A DNA stretch of 64,000 bases from Microbacterium invictum (GTDB taxonomy: Bacteria > Actinomycetota > Actinomycetes > Actinomycetales > Microbacteriaceae): NCBI RefSeq assembly GCF_014197265.1, contig NZ_JACIFH010000001.1, positions 1,798,001 through 1,862,000 on the forward strand, written 5' to 3'. This document shows, in pieces, positions 27,251 to 34,935 of this stretch; position 1 is the stretch's first letter, and each line of letters starts with the position of its first letter. Made by a program: the position numbers and the translations under genes. The notes below the pieces were generated by a model. The model saw nothing but the letters and a program-made list of their open reading frames with translations. It did no database searches and was not told where the DNA came from.

Positions 27251-27371
27251 CTGGGACACCGCGTACCGGGACACCGCGTACCGGGACACTGCGGCCCAGC
27301 GACACTGCGGCCCGGCGATCCTGCCACACTGCGACACTGCGACACTGCGACACTGCGACACTGCGACACTG
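27251..27371. repeat. Two adjacent short tandem repeats (15-16 bp and 8 bp)
   Basis: From 27251, CGGGACACCGCGTAC-type units recur about four times with drift. From 27327 to 27366 five perfect copies of the octamer CACTGCGA follow, with a partial sixth to 27371. The array ends six bases before the ATG of the next gene. Octamer tracts like this are prone to slippage. Confidence 0.9.
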
Positions 27372-27376
27372 AGGGC

Positions 27377-27754
27377 ATGGATGACCTCGACCTCCAGTTC
27401 TTCGTCGGTCTCGAGTTGCGCGTCTGGGATGCGCTGGCCGACGGCGACGCAGCCGCCGACCACGAACTGCTGTCGTCCGACTTCGTCGGGGTGTACCCGA
27501 CGGGCTTCGCCGGCAAAGCTGACCATGCTGCCCAGCTGGCTGATGGGCCCACGGTCGCGTCGTACGCGATCACCGAAGCGCGGTTCATGAAGGTCTCGCC
27601 CGATGCGATCATGCTGAGCTACTGCGCCGAGTACCGGCGCCCCGACCGCAGCGAGCCAGAGGCGATGTACGTGAGCTCACTGTGGCAGCAGCGCGACGGC
27701 CGCTGGTGGAACACCTTCAGCCAGGACTCGCCGGTCGGCGCCGCCACGGTCTAG
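27377..27754 (+). CDS. NTF2-like (SnoaL/DUF4440) protein
   Basis: The 125-residue product fits the cone-shaped NTF2 fold: a helical start ending WDALADGDAAADHELL, then alternating strands, ending SSLWQQRDGRWWNTFSQDSP. DUF4440 proteins of this size include small enzymes and binding proteins; the substrate is unknown. The ATG follows directly on the octamer array, and only a weak GAGGG is present for ribosome binding. The frame stays open upstream through the repeats, but that part has no protein-like character. Confidence 0.78.
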   Translation: MDDLDLQFFVGLELRVWDALADGDAAADHELLSSDFVGVYPTGFAGKADHAAQLADGPTVASYAITEARFMKVSPDAIMLSYCAEYRRPDRSEPEAMYVSSLWQQRDGRWWNTFSQDSPVGAATV

Positions 27755-27791
27755 ACGTGTGGGCGCACCGCCCGCGGTACCCGCCTGCCGG

Positions 27792-29366
27792 TCAGGCGGC
27801 GCGCCAGTTCGGTTTGGAGGGTGGGGGTGGTGGATCCCACGCCCATTTCCAGGGTGCTTTGGAGACCAGGGTGACGGGTGGGCCGCCGACGTCGGGTGGC
27901 GGGTGCAGGATGAACGCACGTTTCCCGTCGCGGGTGATCCGCCAGCCCCGGTTGTGGAGCAGCAGGTGATGGTATTTGCACAGCAGGATGCCCCGGTCGA
28001 TGTCGGTGCGTCCGCCTTCGGCCACCGGGTCGATGTGATGGGCCTCGCAGTACGAGCCCGGCATGTCGCACCCCGGCCACATGCACCCGCCGTCGCGGGC
28101 AGCCAGCGCGAGACGCTGTTTAGGTTGGAACAGGCGGTGCTCACGCCCGGCGTCCAGCGGGTTGCCGCACCCGTCAACGGTGACCTCGGTGGTCCCGTGC
28201 ATGCACAGGTTGCGGTCGATGACCGACCCGGGCAACGGATGCCCACGGTCTTCGGTGAACCCGGCAGTCAACAGCCGCCCATACGCGTCACGCGGACCGG
28301 GATCCCCGCCGCCGCTGTCGGGGTTGTTCACGATGAGCATGCGGACGCCGGGTTGCCGGACCCCGAAGACGTCCTTCGCGTCGGCCACAGCCCCGGCACG
28401 CAGCACCGACATCACCAGGTCGTAGGCGAGCTGGTCGTTGCTGCGCGGATCATGAGCAAGCTCAGCCGCCCGGGCGCGTTCCTCATCGGTCATGAACCGG
28501 GGGCCACCGCGGCGAGGCCGCAGCCCGGCAGCGGTGATCGCGTTGATCCACGCGCCGTCTTCGTCGTCGAACACGATACTGCCCCGGTGCTGCCCCTCCC
28601 GATCCAGCCAGGTCCGAAACGACCGGTTCTCAAAACGTCTGGCGTACCGCTGCTCCGCCCCGACCGGGTCGATCGCGTCACGCACCGCGCGGGCGTGAAC
28701 CGCCAGATCCTCCACCGTCAAGTTCACGGCGTCATCCACAAGCGAGGCCGCCGCCACCACCCACACCTGTGCGGTGTCCTCGGAATCGTCGAACGGCTCC
28801 CCCAGACCCCGGCGGATCACATCATGCTGCTCCGCGGTGAGCCGGCGACCCAGATGCGCATCACGCAGCACCGTCTTCCACGTCGCCCGCGGTGCCGCCG
28901 CGGGGACAGCCGCCTCGCCGGAAGCGCCCTCACCACCGGCACCCGACCCACCAGCGCCGGACCCCGGCCCTCCCTGTCCCGACTCGGGCCCGGCACCCGG
29001 GCGCCCCTCCCGCAACTCGATGACCTCTTCGAGCAGCGCCTTCCCGACACGCACCTGCCGCAGCACGTCAGCCTTCGACCCGCCCGTGATGTCCTGGATC
29101 AACGACGCCGGGCTCGCATGACCCTCCGTGGCCGACAGCCCGTTCTGCCCGTCCTTGCGCTGCGACCGATGCGCCGCCACCCCGGCCATCAGCGCCTGCA
29201 ACCGGGCCACATCATTCGCGATCGCCGCGAGATCCCGCGCGATCTCCACCACCGACCGGTCACTGAGATCCAACACCGCCCCCGGCAACTCTGCCGCCGG
29301 CACCCCCAGCTCAGCGAAACACGACAACCGGTCCAACCGGTGCGCCACATCCGCCAAAATGTTCAT
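27792..29366 (-). CDS. DUF222 / HNH endonuclease domain protein (13E12-type)
   Basis: The 524-residue protein has a helical DUF222 region (about 1-400) with a Gly/Ser-rich insert near 125-155. A C-terminal HNH nuclease domain follows: CMWPGCDMP, then YCEAHHIDP, then LCKYHHLLLHNRGW. The Cys pairs bind structural zinc and the His residues bind the catalytic metal. This family is amplified in Actinobacteria, including the mycobacterial 13E12 repeats, and behaves like a dispersed mobile or phage-related gene. No target or partner is visible. Confidence 0.88.
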   Translation of the reverse strand: MNILADVAHRLDRLSCFAELGVPAAELPGAVLDLSDRSVVEIARDLAAIANDVARLQALMAGVAAHRSQRKDGQNGLSATEGHASPASLIQDITGGSKADVLRQVRVGKALLEEVIELREGRPGAGPESGQGGPGSGAGGSGAGGEGASGEAAVPAAAPRATWKTVLRDAHLGRRLTAEQHDVIRRGLGEPFDDSEDTAQVWVVAAASLVDDAVNLTVEDLAVHARAVRDAIDPVGAEQRYARRFENRSFRTWLDREGQHRGSIVFDDEDGAWINAITAAGLRPRRGGPRFMTDEERARAAELAHDPRSNDQLAYDLVMSVLRAGAVADAKDVFGVRQPGVRMLIVNNPDSGGGDPGPRDAYGRLLTAGFTEDRGHPLPGSVIDRNLCMHGTTEVTVDGCGNPLDAGREHRLFQPKQRLALAARDGGCMWPGCDMPGSYCEAHHIDPVAEGGRTDIDRGILLCKYHHLLLHNRGWRITRDGKRAFILHPPPDVGGPPVTLVSKAPWKWAWDPPPPPSKPNWRAA

Positions 29367-29436
29367 ACGGACAGTGTGGCAAAGACCTCCGACATTCGAA
29401 GTCGTATTCTAAATATCTGTGGACAACTCATCCTCC

Positions 29437-29518
29437 GGATCGAAGGACTCCCCGGATCGAAGGATTCCCCGGGCCCGAGGACTGCCGGATCGGAGATTCC
29501 CCGGATCGGACGATTGCC
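29437..29518. repeat. Five tandem 16-17 bp repeats upstream of the DUF222 gene
   Basis: Units start at 29437, 29454, 29471, 29487 and 29503, with consensus GGATCGAAGGATTCCCC. The first two are 17 bp and the rest 16 bp. They lie between the pcrA stop and the DUF222 start (both genes on the minus strand), beside a less GC-rich patch (29395-29425). Confidence 0.85.
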
Positions 29519-29548
29519 CGGCTCGGCTCGCATCCCCCGCGCCGAGGT

Positions 29549-32014
29549 CTACAGCTTGCTGATGGGCGCGATCTTGATGAGCAGCTTCTTCGCTCCCGCG
29601 CTGTCGAACCGCACGTGCGCGACGCGCTTGGCGCCCTCGCCGGTGACCATGTCGACGCGACCGTCACCGAAGTCGTCGTGCCTGATCCGATCCCCTGGAG
29701 CCAGCTCGAGGTCGCTGTTGTCGCGAACCTTCGCGGGGATCCGGTTCGCGAACTTCTCGATCGACCCGACCGGCTTCTCGCGCCGCGGCAGCGGCACCAG
29801 GTCGTCACCGTACCGGCCACCACCAGAGCCGCCGGCACCACCGCCGCCCGAACCGCCGAACCCACCGCCGGGCCGGCGCGCGTTCAGCGCGCGGGACCGC
29901 GACCCGCCACGCGAGTTCACGTCGCCGGGCGACTGCCGCCAGTCGATGAGCTCGTGCGGGATCTCCTGCAGGAACCGGCTGGGCATCGCGACCGACACCT
30001 CGCCGAACTGCGCACGAGTCATCGCGAGCGAGAGGTAGAGCCGCTTGCGCGCGCGCGTGAGCGCCACATAGAAGAGGCGTCGCTCTTCCTGCGGGCCGCC
30101 GGGCTCGCCCGCCGAGATGCGGTGCGGGATGAGGTCTTCCTCGACACCGGTGACGAACACGGCGTCGTACTCGAGGCCCTTGGCGGTGTGCATCGTCATC
30201 AGCGAGACCGAGCCGGAGGCATCGTCGAGATCATCGGCATCCGACACCAGTGCGACCTCGGTGAGGAAGTCGAGGATCGTACCCTCGGGATTGTTGCGCG
30301 CGAACTCGCGCGTGACGGCGACCAGTTCGTCGAGGTTCTCCACGCGCGCCTCGTCCTGCGGATCCTTCGAGATGCGCAGCGCGTCGAGATAGCCCGACTT
30401 GTTCAGCAGCAGCGTCAGCCCCTCGGTGACCGCCGCCGGGGGCGCGACCTCGCCCGACGAGGGCAGCATGATCTCGGTGGCTTCGGCCAGCACCGCGTCG
30501 AGGTGCGAGATGGCGTGCTGGATCTTCGGCCCCACCCCGAGCGCCGATGCGTTGGCGAGAGCGTCGCGGAAGGTGATGCCCTCGTCGGCCGCGTAGCGCG
30601 CGATCGTCGTCTCGGTGACGTCGCCGATGCCGCGGCGCGGCTTGTTCAGGATGCGGCGGACGGCCAGTTCGTCGGCAGGGTTCGTCACTGCGACGAGGTA
30701 GGCGAGGGCGTCCTTGATCTCGGCGCGGTCGTAGAACTTCGTGCCGCCCATGATCTTGTACGGCACCGCCGAGCGGATCAAGATCTCCTCCAGTGCACGC
30801 GACTGCGAGTTGGTCCGGTAGAACACGGCCATCTGCGCGTAGTCGACGCCCTTGCGGCGCAGCGCCTCGACCTCGTCGGCGACGAACTGCGCCTCGTCGT
30901 GCTGCGAGTAGCCGGTGAACCCGATGATGGGGTCGCCGTCGCCGACGTCTGTCCACAGCTTCTTGTCCTTGCGGTCGAAGTTGTGGCCGATGACCGCGTT
31001 CGCCGCCGACAGGATGTTCTGGGTGGACCGGTAGTTCTGCTCGAGCAGCACGACCTTCGCCCCTGGGAAGTCCCGCTCGAACTCGGTGATGTTGCGGATG
31101 TCGGCGCCGCGGAACGCGTAGATCGACTGGTCGGAGTCGCCGACCACCGTGAGCGAAGCGCCCTCGAGCTCTGGCGCTTCGGACGCCTCGAAGATCATCA
31201 TTCCGCCCGCGGCATACGGCTCCGCGTCGCCCACCACCGGTCGGGTCAGCTCGTGGATCAGGGCGTACTGCGCATGGTTGGTGTCCTGATACTCGTCGAC
31301 CAGCACATGCCGGAACCGGCGGCGGTAGACGTCGGCCACATGCGGGAACGCGCGGAACAGGTAGACGGTCTGCGCGATCAGGTCGTCGAAGTCGAACGCG
31401 TTCGCCTTCTGCAGCGCCCGCTGGTAGTCGGCGAAGATCTCGGCGAACAGCCGCTCGGCGGGATCGGACATGTTCGCCTGGCGGGCGAACGACTCCGCAT
31501 CGGCGAGTTCGTTCTTGAGCTTCGAGATGCGCCCCTGAACGGATGCCGGAGTGAGGCCGAACGCATCGGCTTCGTGCTCTTTGACGAGGCGTTTGATCAG
31601 CGCACGTGAGTCGCCCGAGTCGTAGATCGTGAAGCTCTTGGTGAACCCGAACTGCTGCGCCTCACGGCGCAGGATCCGCACGCACGCGGAGTGGAACGTC
31701 GAAATCCACATGCTCTGCGCACTGTCGCCGACCAGCTGCTGCACGCGCTCGCGCATTTCACCGGCCGCCTTGTTCGTGAACGTGATCGCGAGGATCTGGC
31801 TCGGCCACGCCTCACGGTTGCGCAGCAGCGACGCGATGCGGCGAGTGAGCACGCTGGTCTTGCCCGACCCGGCGCCGGCGACGATCAGCAGCGCCTGCCC
31901 GCGGTAGGTGACGGCGTCGCGTTGCGGCGGATTGAGCCCGCGGAGCAGGTCGTCGTCGGCGCGCGCGCCGCTGGATGGTTCGCCCACGATCATGGGCCCT
32001 TGGGGTTCAGGCAT
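29549..32014 (-). CDS. pcrA: ATP-dependent DNA helicase PcrA/UvrD1
   Basis: The 821-residue superfamily 1 helicase has Walker A AGAGSGKT at 46-53, the TFTNKAA motif Ia, VDEYQDT as motif II, GDSDQSIYAFRGA as motif III and, in the 2B/2A half, VSLMTMHTAKGLEYDAVF. The C-terminal tail ends in the small Tudor-like domain typical of PcrA (DRIRHDDFGDGRV). It unwinds DNA in nucleotide excision repair and clears stalled replication, and in mycobacteria UvrD1 works with Ku. The ATG at 32014 gives a full N terminus; a second ATG seven codons on is possible. Confidence 0.96.
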   Translation of the reverse strand: MPEPQGPMIVGEPSSGARADDDLLRGLNPPQRDAVTYRGQALLIVAGAGSGKTSVLTRRIASLLRNREAWPSQILAITFTNKAAGEMRERVQQLVGDSAQSMWISTFHSACVRILRREAQQFGFTKSFTIYDSGDSRALIKRLVKEHEADAFGLTPASVQGRISKLKNELADAESFARQANMSDPAERLFAEIFADYQRALQKANAFDFDDLIAQTVYLFRAFPHVADVYRRRFRHVLVDEYQDTNHAQYALIHELTRPVVGDAEPYAAGGMMIFEASEAPELEGASLTVVGDSDQSIYAFRGADIRNITEFERDFPGAKVVLLEQNYRSTQNILSAANAVIGHNFDRKDKKLWTDVGDGDPIIGFTGYSQHDEAQFVADEVEALRRKGVDYAQMAVFYRTNSQSRALEEILIRSAVPYKIMGGTKFYDRAEIKDALAYLVAVTNPADELAVRRILNKPRRGIGDVTETTIARYAADEGITFRDALANASALGVGPKIQHAISHLDAVLAEATEIMLPSSGEVAPPAAVTEGLTLLLNKSGYLDALRISKDPQDEARVENLDELVAVTREFARNNPEGTILDFLTEVALVSDADDLDDASGSVSLMTMHTAKGLEYDAVFVTGVEEDLIPHRISAGEPGGPQEERRLFYVALTRARKRLYLSLAMTRAQFGEVSVAMPSRFLQEIPHELIDWRQSPGDVNSRGGSRSRALNARRPGGGFGGSGGGGAGGSGGGRYGDDLVPLPRREKPVGSIEKFANRIPAKVRDNSDLELAPGDRIRHDDFGDGRVDMVTGEGAKRVAHVRFDSAGAKKLLIKIAPISKL

Positions 32015-32104
32015 GGCCCGTCAAGTCTAGGTCGGCGCGCCGACACGGTAGTGCGCCGGAGCGTCCCGCTCCCCGGTCCGGCACCTCGACCGAGAATCGA
32101 GGTC

Positions 32105-32230
32105 TCACTCGCTCGGAACCTCCCACCGCAGCGCCGGGAACCGTGCAAAATCGCGGTCGAAGCTCACGACGGTCGCCCCGTGTTCGATCGCGATCGCGGC
32201 AATCACGGCGTCGCTCACGAGGTTCATATG
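32105..32230 (-). pseudogene. 3' remnant of a vapC (PIN-domain toxin) gene
   Basis: About 40 codons before the stop at 32105 read NLVSDAVIAAIAIEHG then VVSFDRDFARFPALRW. This is the C-terminal end of VapC toxins, with the last acidic residues of the PIN site. The upstream two thirds of a vapC gene and any vapB antitoxin are missing: the frame continues only as sequence antisense to the neighbouring small membrane protein gene. It is best read as a decayed toxin-antitoxin locus. Confidence 0.7.
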
Positions 32231-32237
32231 GCCGCGG

Positions 32238-32567
32238 GTGGAGACAACTGACCTCGTGCCGTTCACGCCCGACGAGCCCCCGCTTGCTGCGTCGGGCGAC
32301 GAGGCCGACACAGGAACGAGCGCGACGCGCCCACGCACCCGCTGGGCGGCCATCCTGTGGGGCCTCGTGTTCGCCGCCCTCGCCGTCGCCGGCATCCAGC
32401 TGGTGTCGTCACCGGAGCGATTCGACCAGATGCTGGACTGGCTCGCGGCCCTCACCGCCCCGGCGGTCATCGCGTACGCGCTGCTGACCGTCGGCGTGCT
32501 CGTGCTCGTCGCGGGACTGGTCGGGCTGCTGCGTCGCGCGCACGTGCTGCTGGCCGCGCGCCGCTGA
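32238..32567 (+). CDS. Small membrane protein, two spans, unknown function
   Basis: The 109-residue product has an acidic, disordered N terminus (about 1-32) and two hydrophobic segments (about 37-55 and 74-98), with a basic end. I know no family for it. It starts at a GTG with no clear Shine-Dalgarno, eight bases beyond the end of the vapC remnant on the other strand. The next gene, 58 bp on, also encodes a small membrane protein (YccF). Confidence 0.6.
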   Translation: METTDLVPFTPDEPPLAASGDEADTGTSATRPRTRWAAILWGLVFAALAVAGIQLVSSPERFDQMLDWLAALTAPAVIAYALLTVGVLVLVAGLVGLLRRAHVLLAARR

Positions 32568-32625
32568 GCGAGGCCGGTCGCGTGCCGCGGGAGGTTTCCC
32601 AGCGGCATCCATCGACAATAGGTTC

Positions 32626-33000
32626 ATGCGCACCCTTCTCAACATCATCTGGCTCGTGCTGTCGGGCTTCTGGATGTTCCTGGGCTACATGCTCGCCGGG
32701 GTGCTGCTGTGCATCCCGATCATCACGATCCCGTGGGCGATCGCGTCGTTCCGCATCGGGGTCTACGCGCTGTGGCCGTTCGGGCAGACGATCATCGCGA
32801 AGCCGACGGCCGGTGTCGGGTCGTTCCTCGGCAACGTGATCTGGGTGATCCTCGCGGGCATCTGGCTCGCGATCGGGCACATCACCACCGGCATCGCGCT
32901 GTGCATCACGATCATCGGCATTCCGCTGGGCATCGCCAGCTTCAAGATGGTGCCGATCTCGCTCATGCCGCTGGGCAAGGAGATCGTCCCGAGCCCGTGA
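32626..33000 (+). CDS. YccF domain (DUF307) membrane protein
   Basis: The 124-residue protein consists of two similar halves, each with a hydrophobic segment followed by CIPIITIPWAIASFR or CITIIGIPLGIASFK, which is the YccF duplication. These are inner-membrane proteins of unknown function. A 9-bp perfect hairpin follows the stop. Identification is firm, the role is not. Confidence 0.92.
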   Translation: MRTLLNIIWLVLSGFWMFLGYMLAGVLLCIPIITIPWAIASFRIGVYALWPFGQTIIAKPTAGVGSFLGNVIWVILAGIWLAIGHITTGIALCITIIGIPLGIASFKMVPISLMPLGKEIVPSP

Positions 33001-33006
33001 AACACG

Positions 33007-33036
33007 TTCGGCCAGACTCCGAAGAGCCTGGCCGAA
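33007..33036. terminator. Bidirectional terminator between yccF-like gene and lipoprotein gene
   Basis: TTCGGCCAG and CTGGCCGAA form a perfect 9-bp stem with a 12-base loop, between two convergent genes whose stops are about 50 bp apart. No T-tract follows. Confidence 0.65.
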
Positions 33037-33051
33037 TCGGGTGTCAGAGAC

Positions 33052-33570
33052 TTACTCTGCGATGTCGCTGCAGGCAGCGTCTTCTTCAGCGGTCGTGCAC
33101 ACGATGAGCTCTGCCGGGTCGACGAGCTCTTCGGGAACCTGGTAGCTCCACGCGTAGGTGTAGAGCCGGTCTGCGGTCATCGGCACCTCGACGGCGCGCG
33201 GCGAGACCGCCTCGCCCTCGAAAGCGGTGTCGGCGGTCGAACGCAGCACCGGCGCCACGTCGGTGTCGTTCAGGCCCTCTTCCGAGACCCACTGGGCGAC
33301 GTTGAGGGTGACCCACTGCGTGCCCTCGGCGGGGTCGCCGAGCGTGGCGACAGCGCCCTCGTCGGGGGTGGTGTTGCTCCAGACCTGCAGGTCGATGCCG
33401 TCGGCGCCGACGCGGTCGCCCGCCGCGGCAGGTGCCTCCCACGACGACTCGGTGACCGCGCTCGATGCCGGCGCGTCGGTCGGCTCGTCGTTCGAGTCGG
33501 AAGCGCAGCCGGCGAGCGCGAGGCCCGCGATGGCGGTGACGGACAGGACGGTGGCAATGCGCGCGCGCAT
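33052..33570 (-). CDS. Putative lipoprotein, function unknown
   Basis: The 172-residue product has a signal peptide ending in lipobox LAGC and an Asp/Pro/Ser spacer. The mature domain of about 120 residues looks beta-rich and contains one late Cys pair (IVCTTAEEDAAC). The layout resembles small immunoglobulin-like lipoproteins of Actinobacteria, but I cannot name a family. The ATG at 33570 is preferred because an AGAGGTG site lies six bases upstream; a GTG at 33579 is in frame. Confidence 0.75.
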   Translation of the reverse strand: MRARIATVLSVTAIAGLALAGCASDSNDEPTDAPASSAVTESSWEAPAAAGDRVGADGIDLQVWSNTTPDEGAVATLGDPAEGTQWVTLNVAQWVSEEGLNDTDVAPVLRSTADTAFEGEAVSPRAVEVPMTADRLYTYAWSYQVPEELVDPAELIVCTTAEEDAACSDIAE

Positions 33571-33802
33571 GACGAACACCTCTTCAGATCGGGGGTAGGG
33601 GGATGCCGTCCACGCTACTCCGGTGCTGCTGTGAGCGCTCCCGGAATTCGGGCCGCTCGATCTGATACACCCGGTGTTCCGGCCGGCGTCATGAACCGAC
33701 TCATGCCGGAATCATGGGTCATACACAGGGCCGACGTCGGGGACTCGGGCTAGCGTGGAGGCGTTCCTCGGACCGGCGGGCTGGCGGCCGGCCGAGGCAC
33801 AT

Positions 33803-33874
33803 CGCGGCGATCCGGTTGGTCCGGGCTCCGGTTCATACCCGGGAGTGCTGTGGGTTCGACTCCCACCGTCGCGT
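33803..33874 (+). tRNA. tRNA-like sequence with CAU anticodon, possibly degenerate
   Basis: A cloverleaf can be drawn over 72 bases. The acceptor stem CGCGGCG/CGTCGCG has seven pairs, one of them G-U. The D stem is CCGG/CCGG with a short TTGGT loop. The anticodon stem TCCGG/CCGGG has one U-G, and its loop TTCATAC places CAU at 34-36. The T arm is perfect, GTGGG-TTCGACT-CCCAC. Against a working tRNA are A instead of U at position 8, the five-base D loop, a six-base variable loop and no encoded CCA. It may be a methionine tRNA relic, perhaps left by an integrated element. The 443-bp gap around it has no protein gene. Confidence 0.45.
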
Positions 33875-33996
33875 CAACTTCGTGCACTAGTAGAAGTGGG
33901 CTCGCCCGTGCAGCCCCATCGCAACGAGAGATGTCGTTATTACGGTTTCCAATATCGAAACAGAACTAACTGTGCGACTCCGCGGTATGGCGAAGA

Positions 33997-34013
33997 CCAC
34001 GCCATAGGCGTGG
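33997..34013 (-). terminator. Short hairpin after the dihydrofolate-reductase-like gene
   Basis: CCACGCC-ATA-GGCGTGG is a perfect 7-bp stem with a three-base loop, 10 bp past the stop of the minus-strand gene. It is a plausible terminator. Confidence 0.5.
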
Positions 34014-34022
34014 CGGGGGAGG

Positions 34023-34568
34023 TCACGTGCGCGATCGTGGCACGTACGAGTTCACGACGAGGCCGGAGCGCAAGTCCGTCCGTCCCGTCGCAACGAGGTC
34101 GATGGCCGAACCGAGCCCGTCGAGCAGACGAGGACCGTGCCCTGCGATGCGCGGATGTACGACGAACTCGTATTCGTCGATGAGGTCCAGCGCCGCCAGA
34201 GCGGTCGGAAGTGTCACACCGCCGACGTAGAGGTCCATGGTGGCCGTCAGCGCCCGAACTGCCTCGGCGAGGTCGCCCTCGACCAGTTCGGCATTCCAGT
34301 CGACGGTGTGCAATGTCGACGAGACCACGTACTTCTTCGCCGCATCGATCGTCCGGCCGAACGGCTTCGCCCAATCGGGCATGGCGTCCGACGCGGGAGG
34401 CCTCCAGGCGTCTTCCATCATCTGGTACGTCACGCGTCCGAGAAGCAGCGCATCCGCACGGGCGATGGTCTCCTCAGCGTGCTGATGCGACTCGGCGTCC
34501 ACATACCCTTCACGGTGGTCAACGCATCCGTCGATCGTGACGTTGATCGAATATCTCAACACGCCCAT
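34023..34568 (-). CDS. Dihydrofolate reductase / RibD C-terminal-like family protein
   Basis: The 181-residue protein follows the RibD_C/DHFR-like pattern: LRYSINVTIDGCVDH at the start, LLLGRVTYQMMEDAW, KKYVVSSTL, then DLYVGGVTLPTALAALDLIDEY and PRIAGHGPRLLDG. The family binds NADPH and reduces pterin-like or unknown substrates. Most of these single-domain proteins in Actinobacteria have no known role. The gene stands alone. Confidence 0.88.
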   Translation of the reverse strand: MGVLRYSINVTIDGCVDHREGYVDAESHQHAEETIARADALLLGRVTYQMMEDAWRPPASDAMPDWAKPFGRTIDAAKKYVVSSTLHTVDWNAELVEGDLAEAVRALTATMDLYVGGVTLPTALAALDLIDEYEFVVHPRIAGHGPRLLDGLGSAIDLVATGRTDLRSGLVVNSYVPRSRT

Positions 34569-34638
34569 GTCGTCACGATAACTCGCGCACGGTGTCCGTG
34601 AAACGCTACGCGCACATCGGCGCGCATTCCACCCCGGC

Positions 34639-34854
34639 TCAGCGCACCTGTCCGATGCGCAGCGTGCAGGAGCGCGCGCCGTCGCTCAGCATCTCGTCGA
34701 CCGATTCCGGCGACCCGGCGTACTTGCGCCGCAACTCGTCGTCGATCTTCGCCTGCACCGCATCGTCGACCGGCACGGACGTGGTCGACACCTGCTCACG
34801 CGGCAGCTCCAGCGCGGCCACGCGATCATGTGGCCGAAACCACCTCACCCGATG
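34639..34854 (-). pseudogene. C-terminal remnant resembling a DUF2255 protein
   Basis: About 70 codons before the stop at 34639 (…KIDDELRRKYAGSPESVDEML…CTLRIGQVR) resemble the C-terminal half of DUF2255 family proteins, where a K/R-Y helix is followed by a TLRL strand. Upstream, the frame continues only antisense to the lipoprotein gene at 34936 and shows no N-terminal half. I read it as a 5'-truncated gene. A small unknown gene starting at an internal GTG is the alternative. Confidence 0.4.
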
Positions 34855-34935
34855 GATGCCGGGGCCGCCGAGACCGAAGGCTTCAGAGCAACGAATACCG
34901 TGGCCTCCGAAGGCGGCGGATGCCAGACTGACCGC

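Noticed and set aside
27134..27376. Longer N terminus of the NTF2-like protein through the octamer repeats
   Set aside because: The added residues are a translation of the tandem repeats and begin inside the SseB gene on the other strand. The fold is complete from 27377. A phase-variable upstream start is kept only as a hypothesis.
32231..32608. Full-length minus-strand gene continuing the vapC remnant
   Set aside because: Beyond residue 40 from the C terminus the frame is antisense to a membrane protein gene and loses all PIN-domain features.
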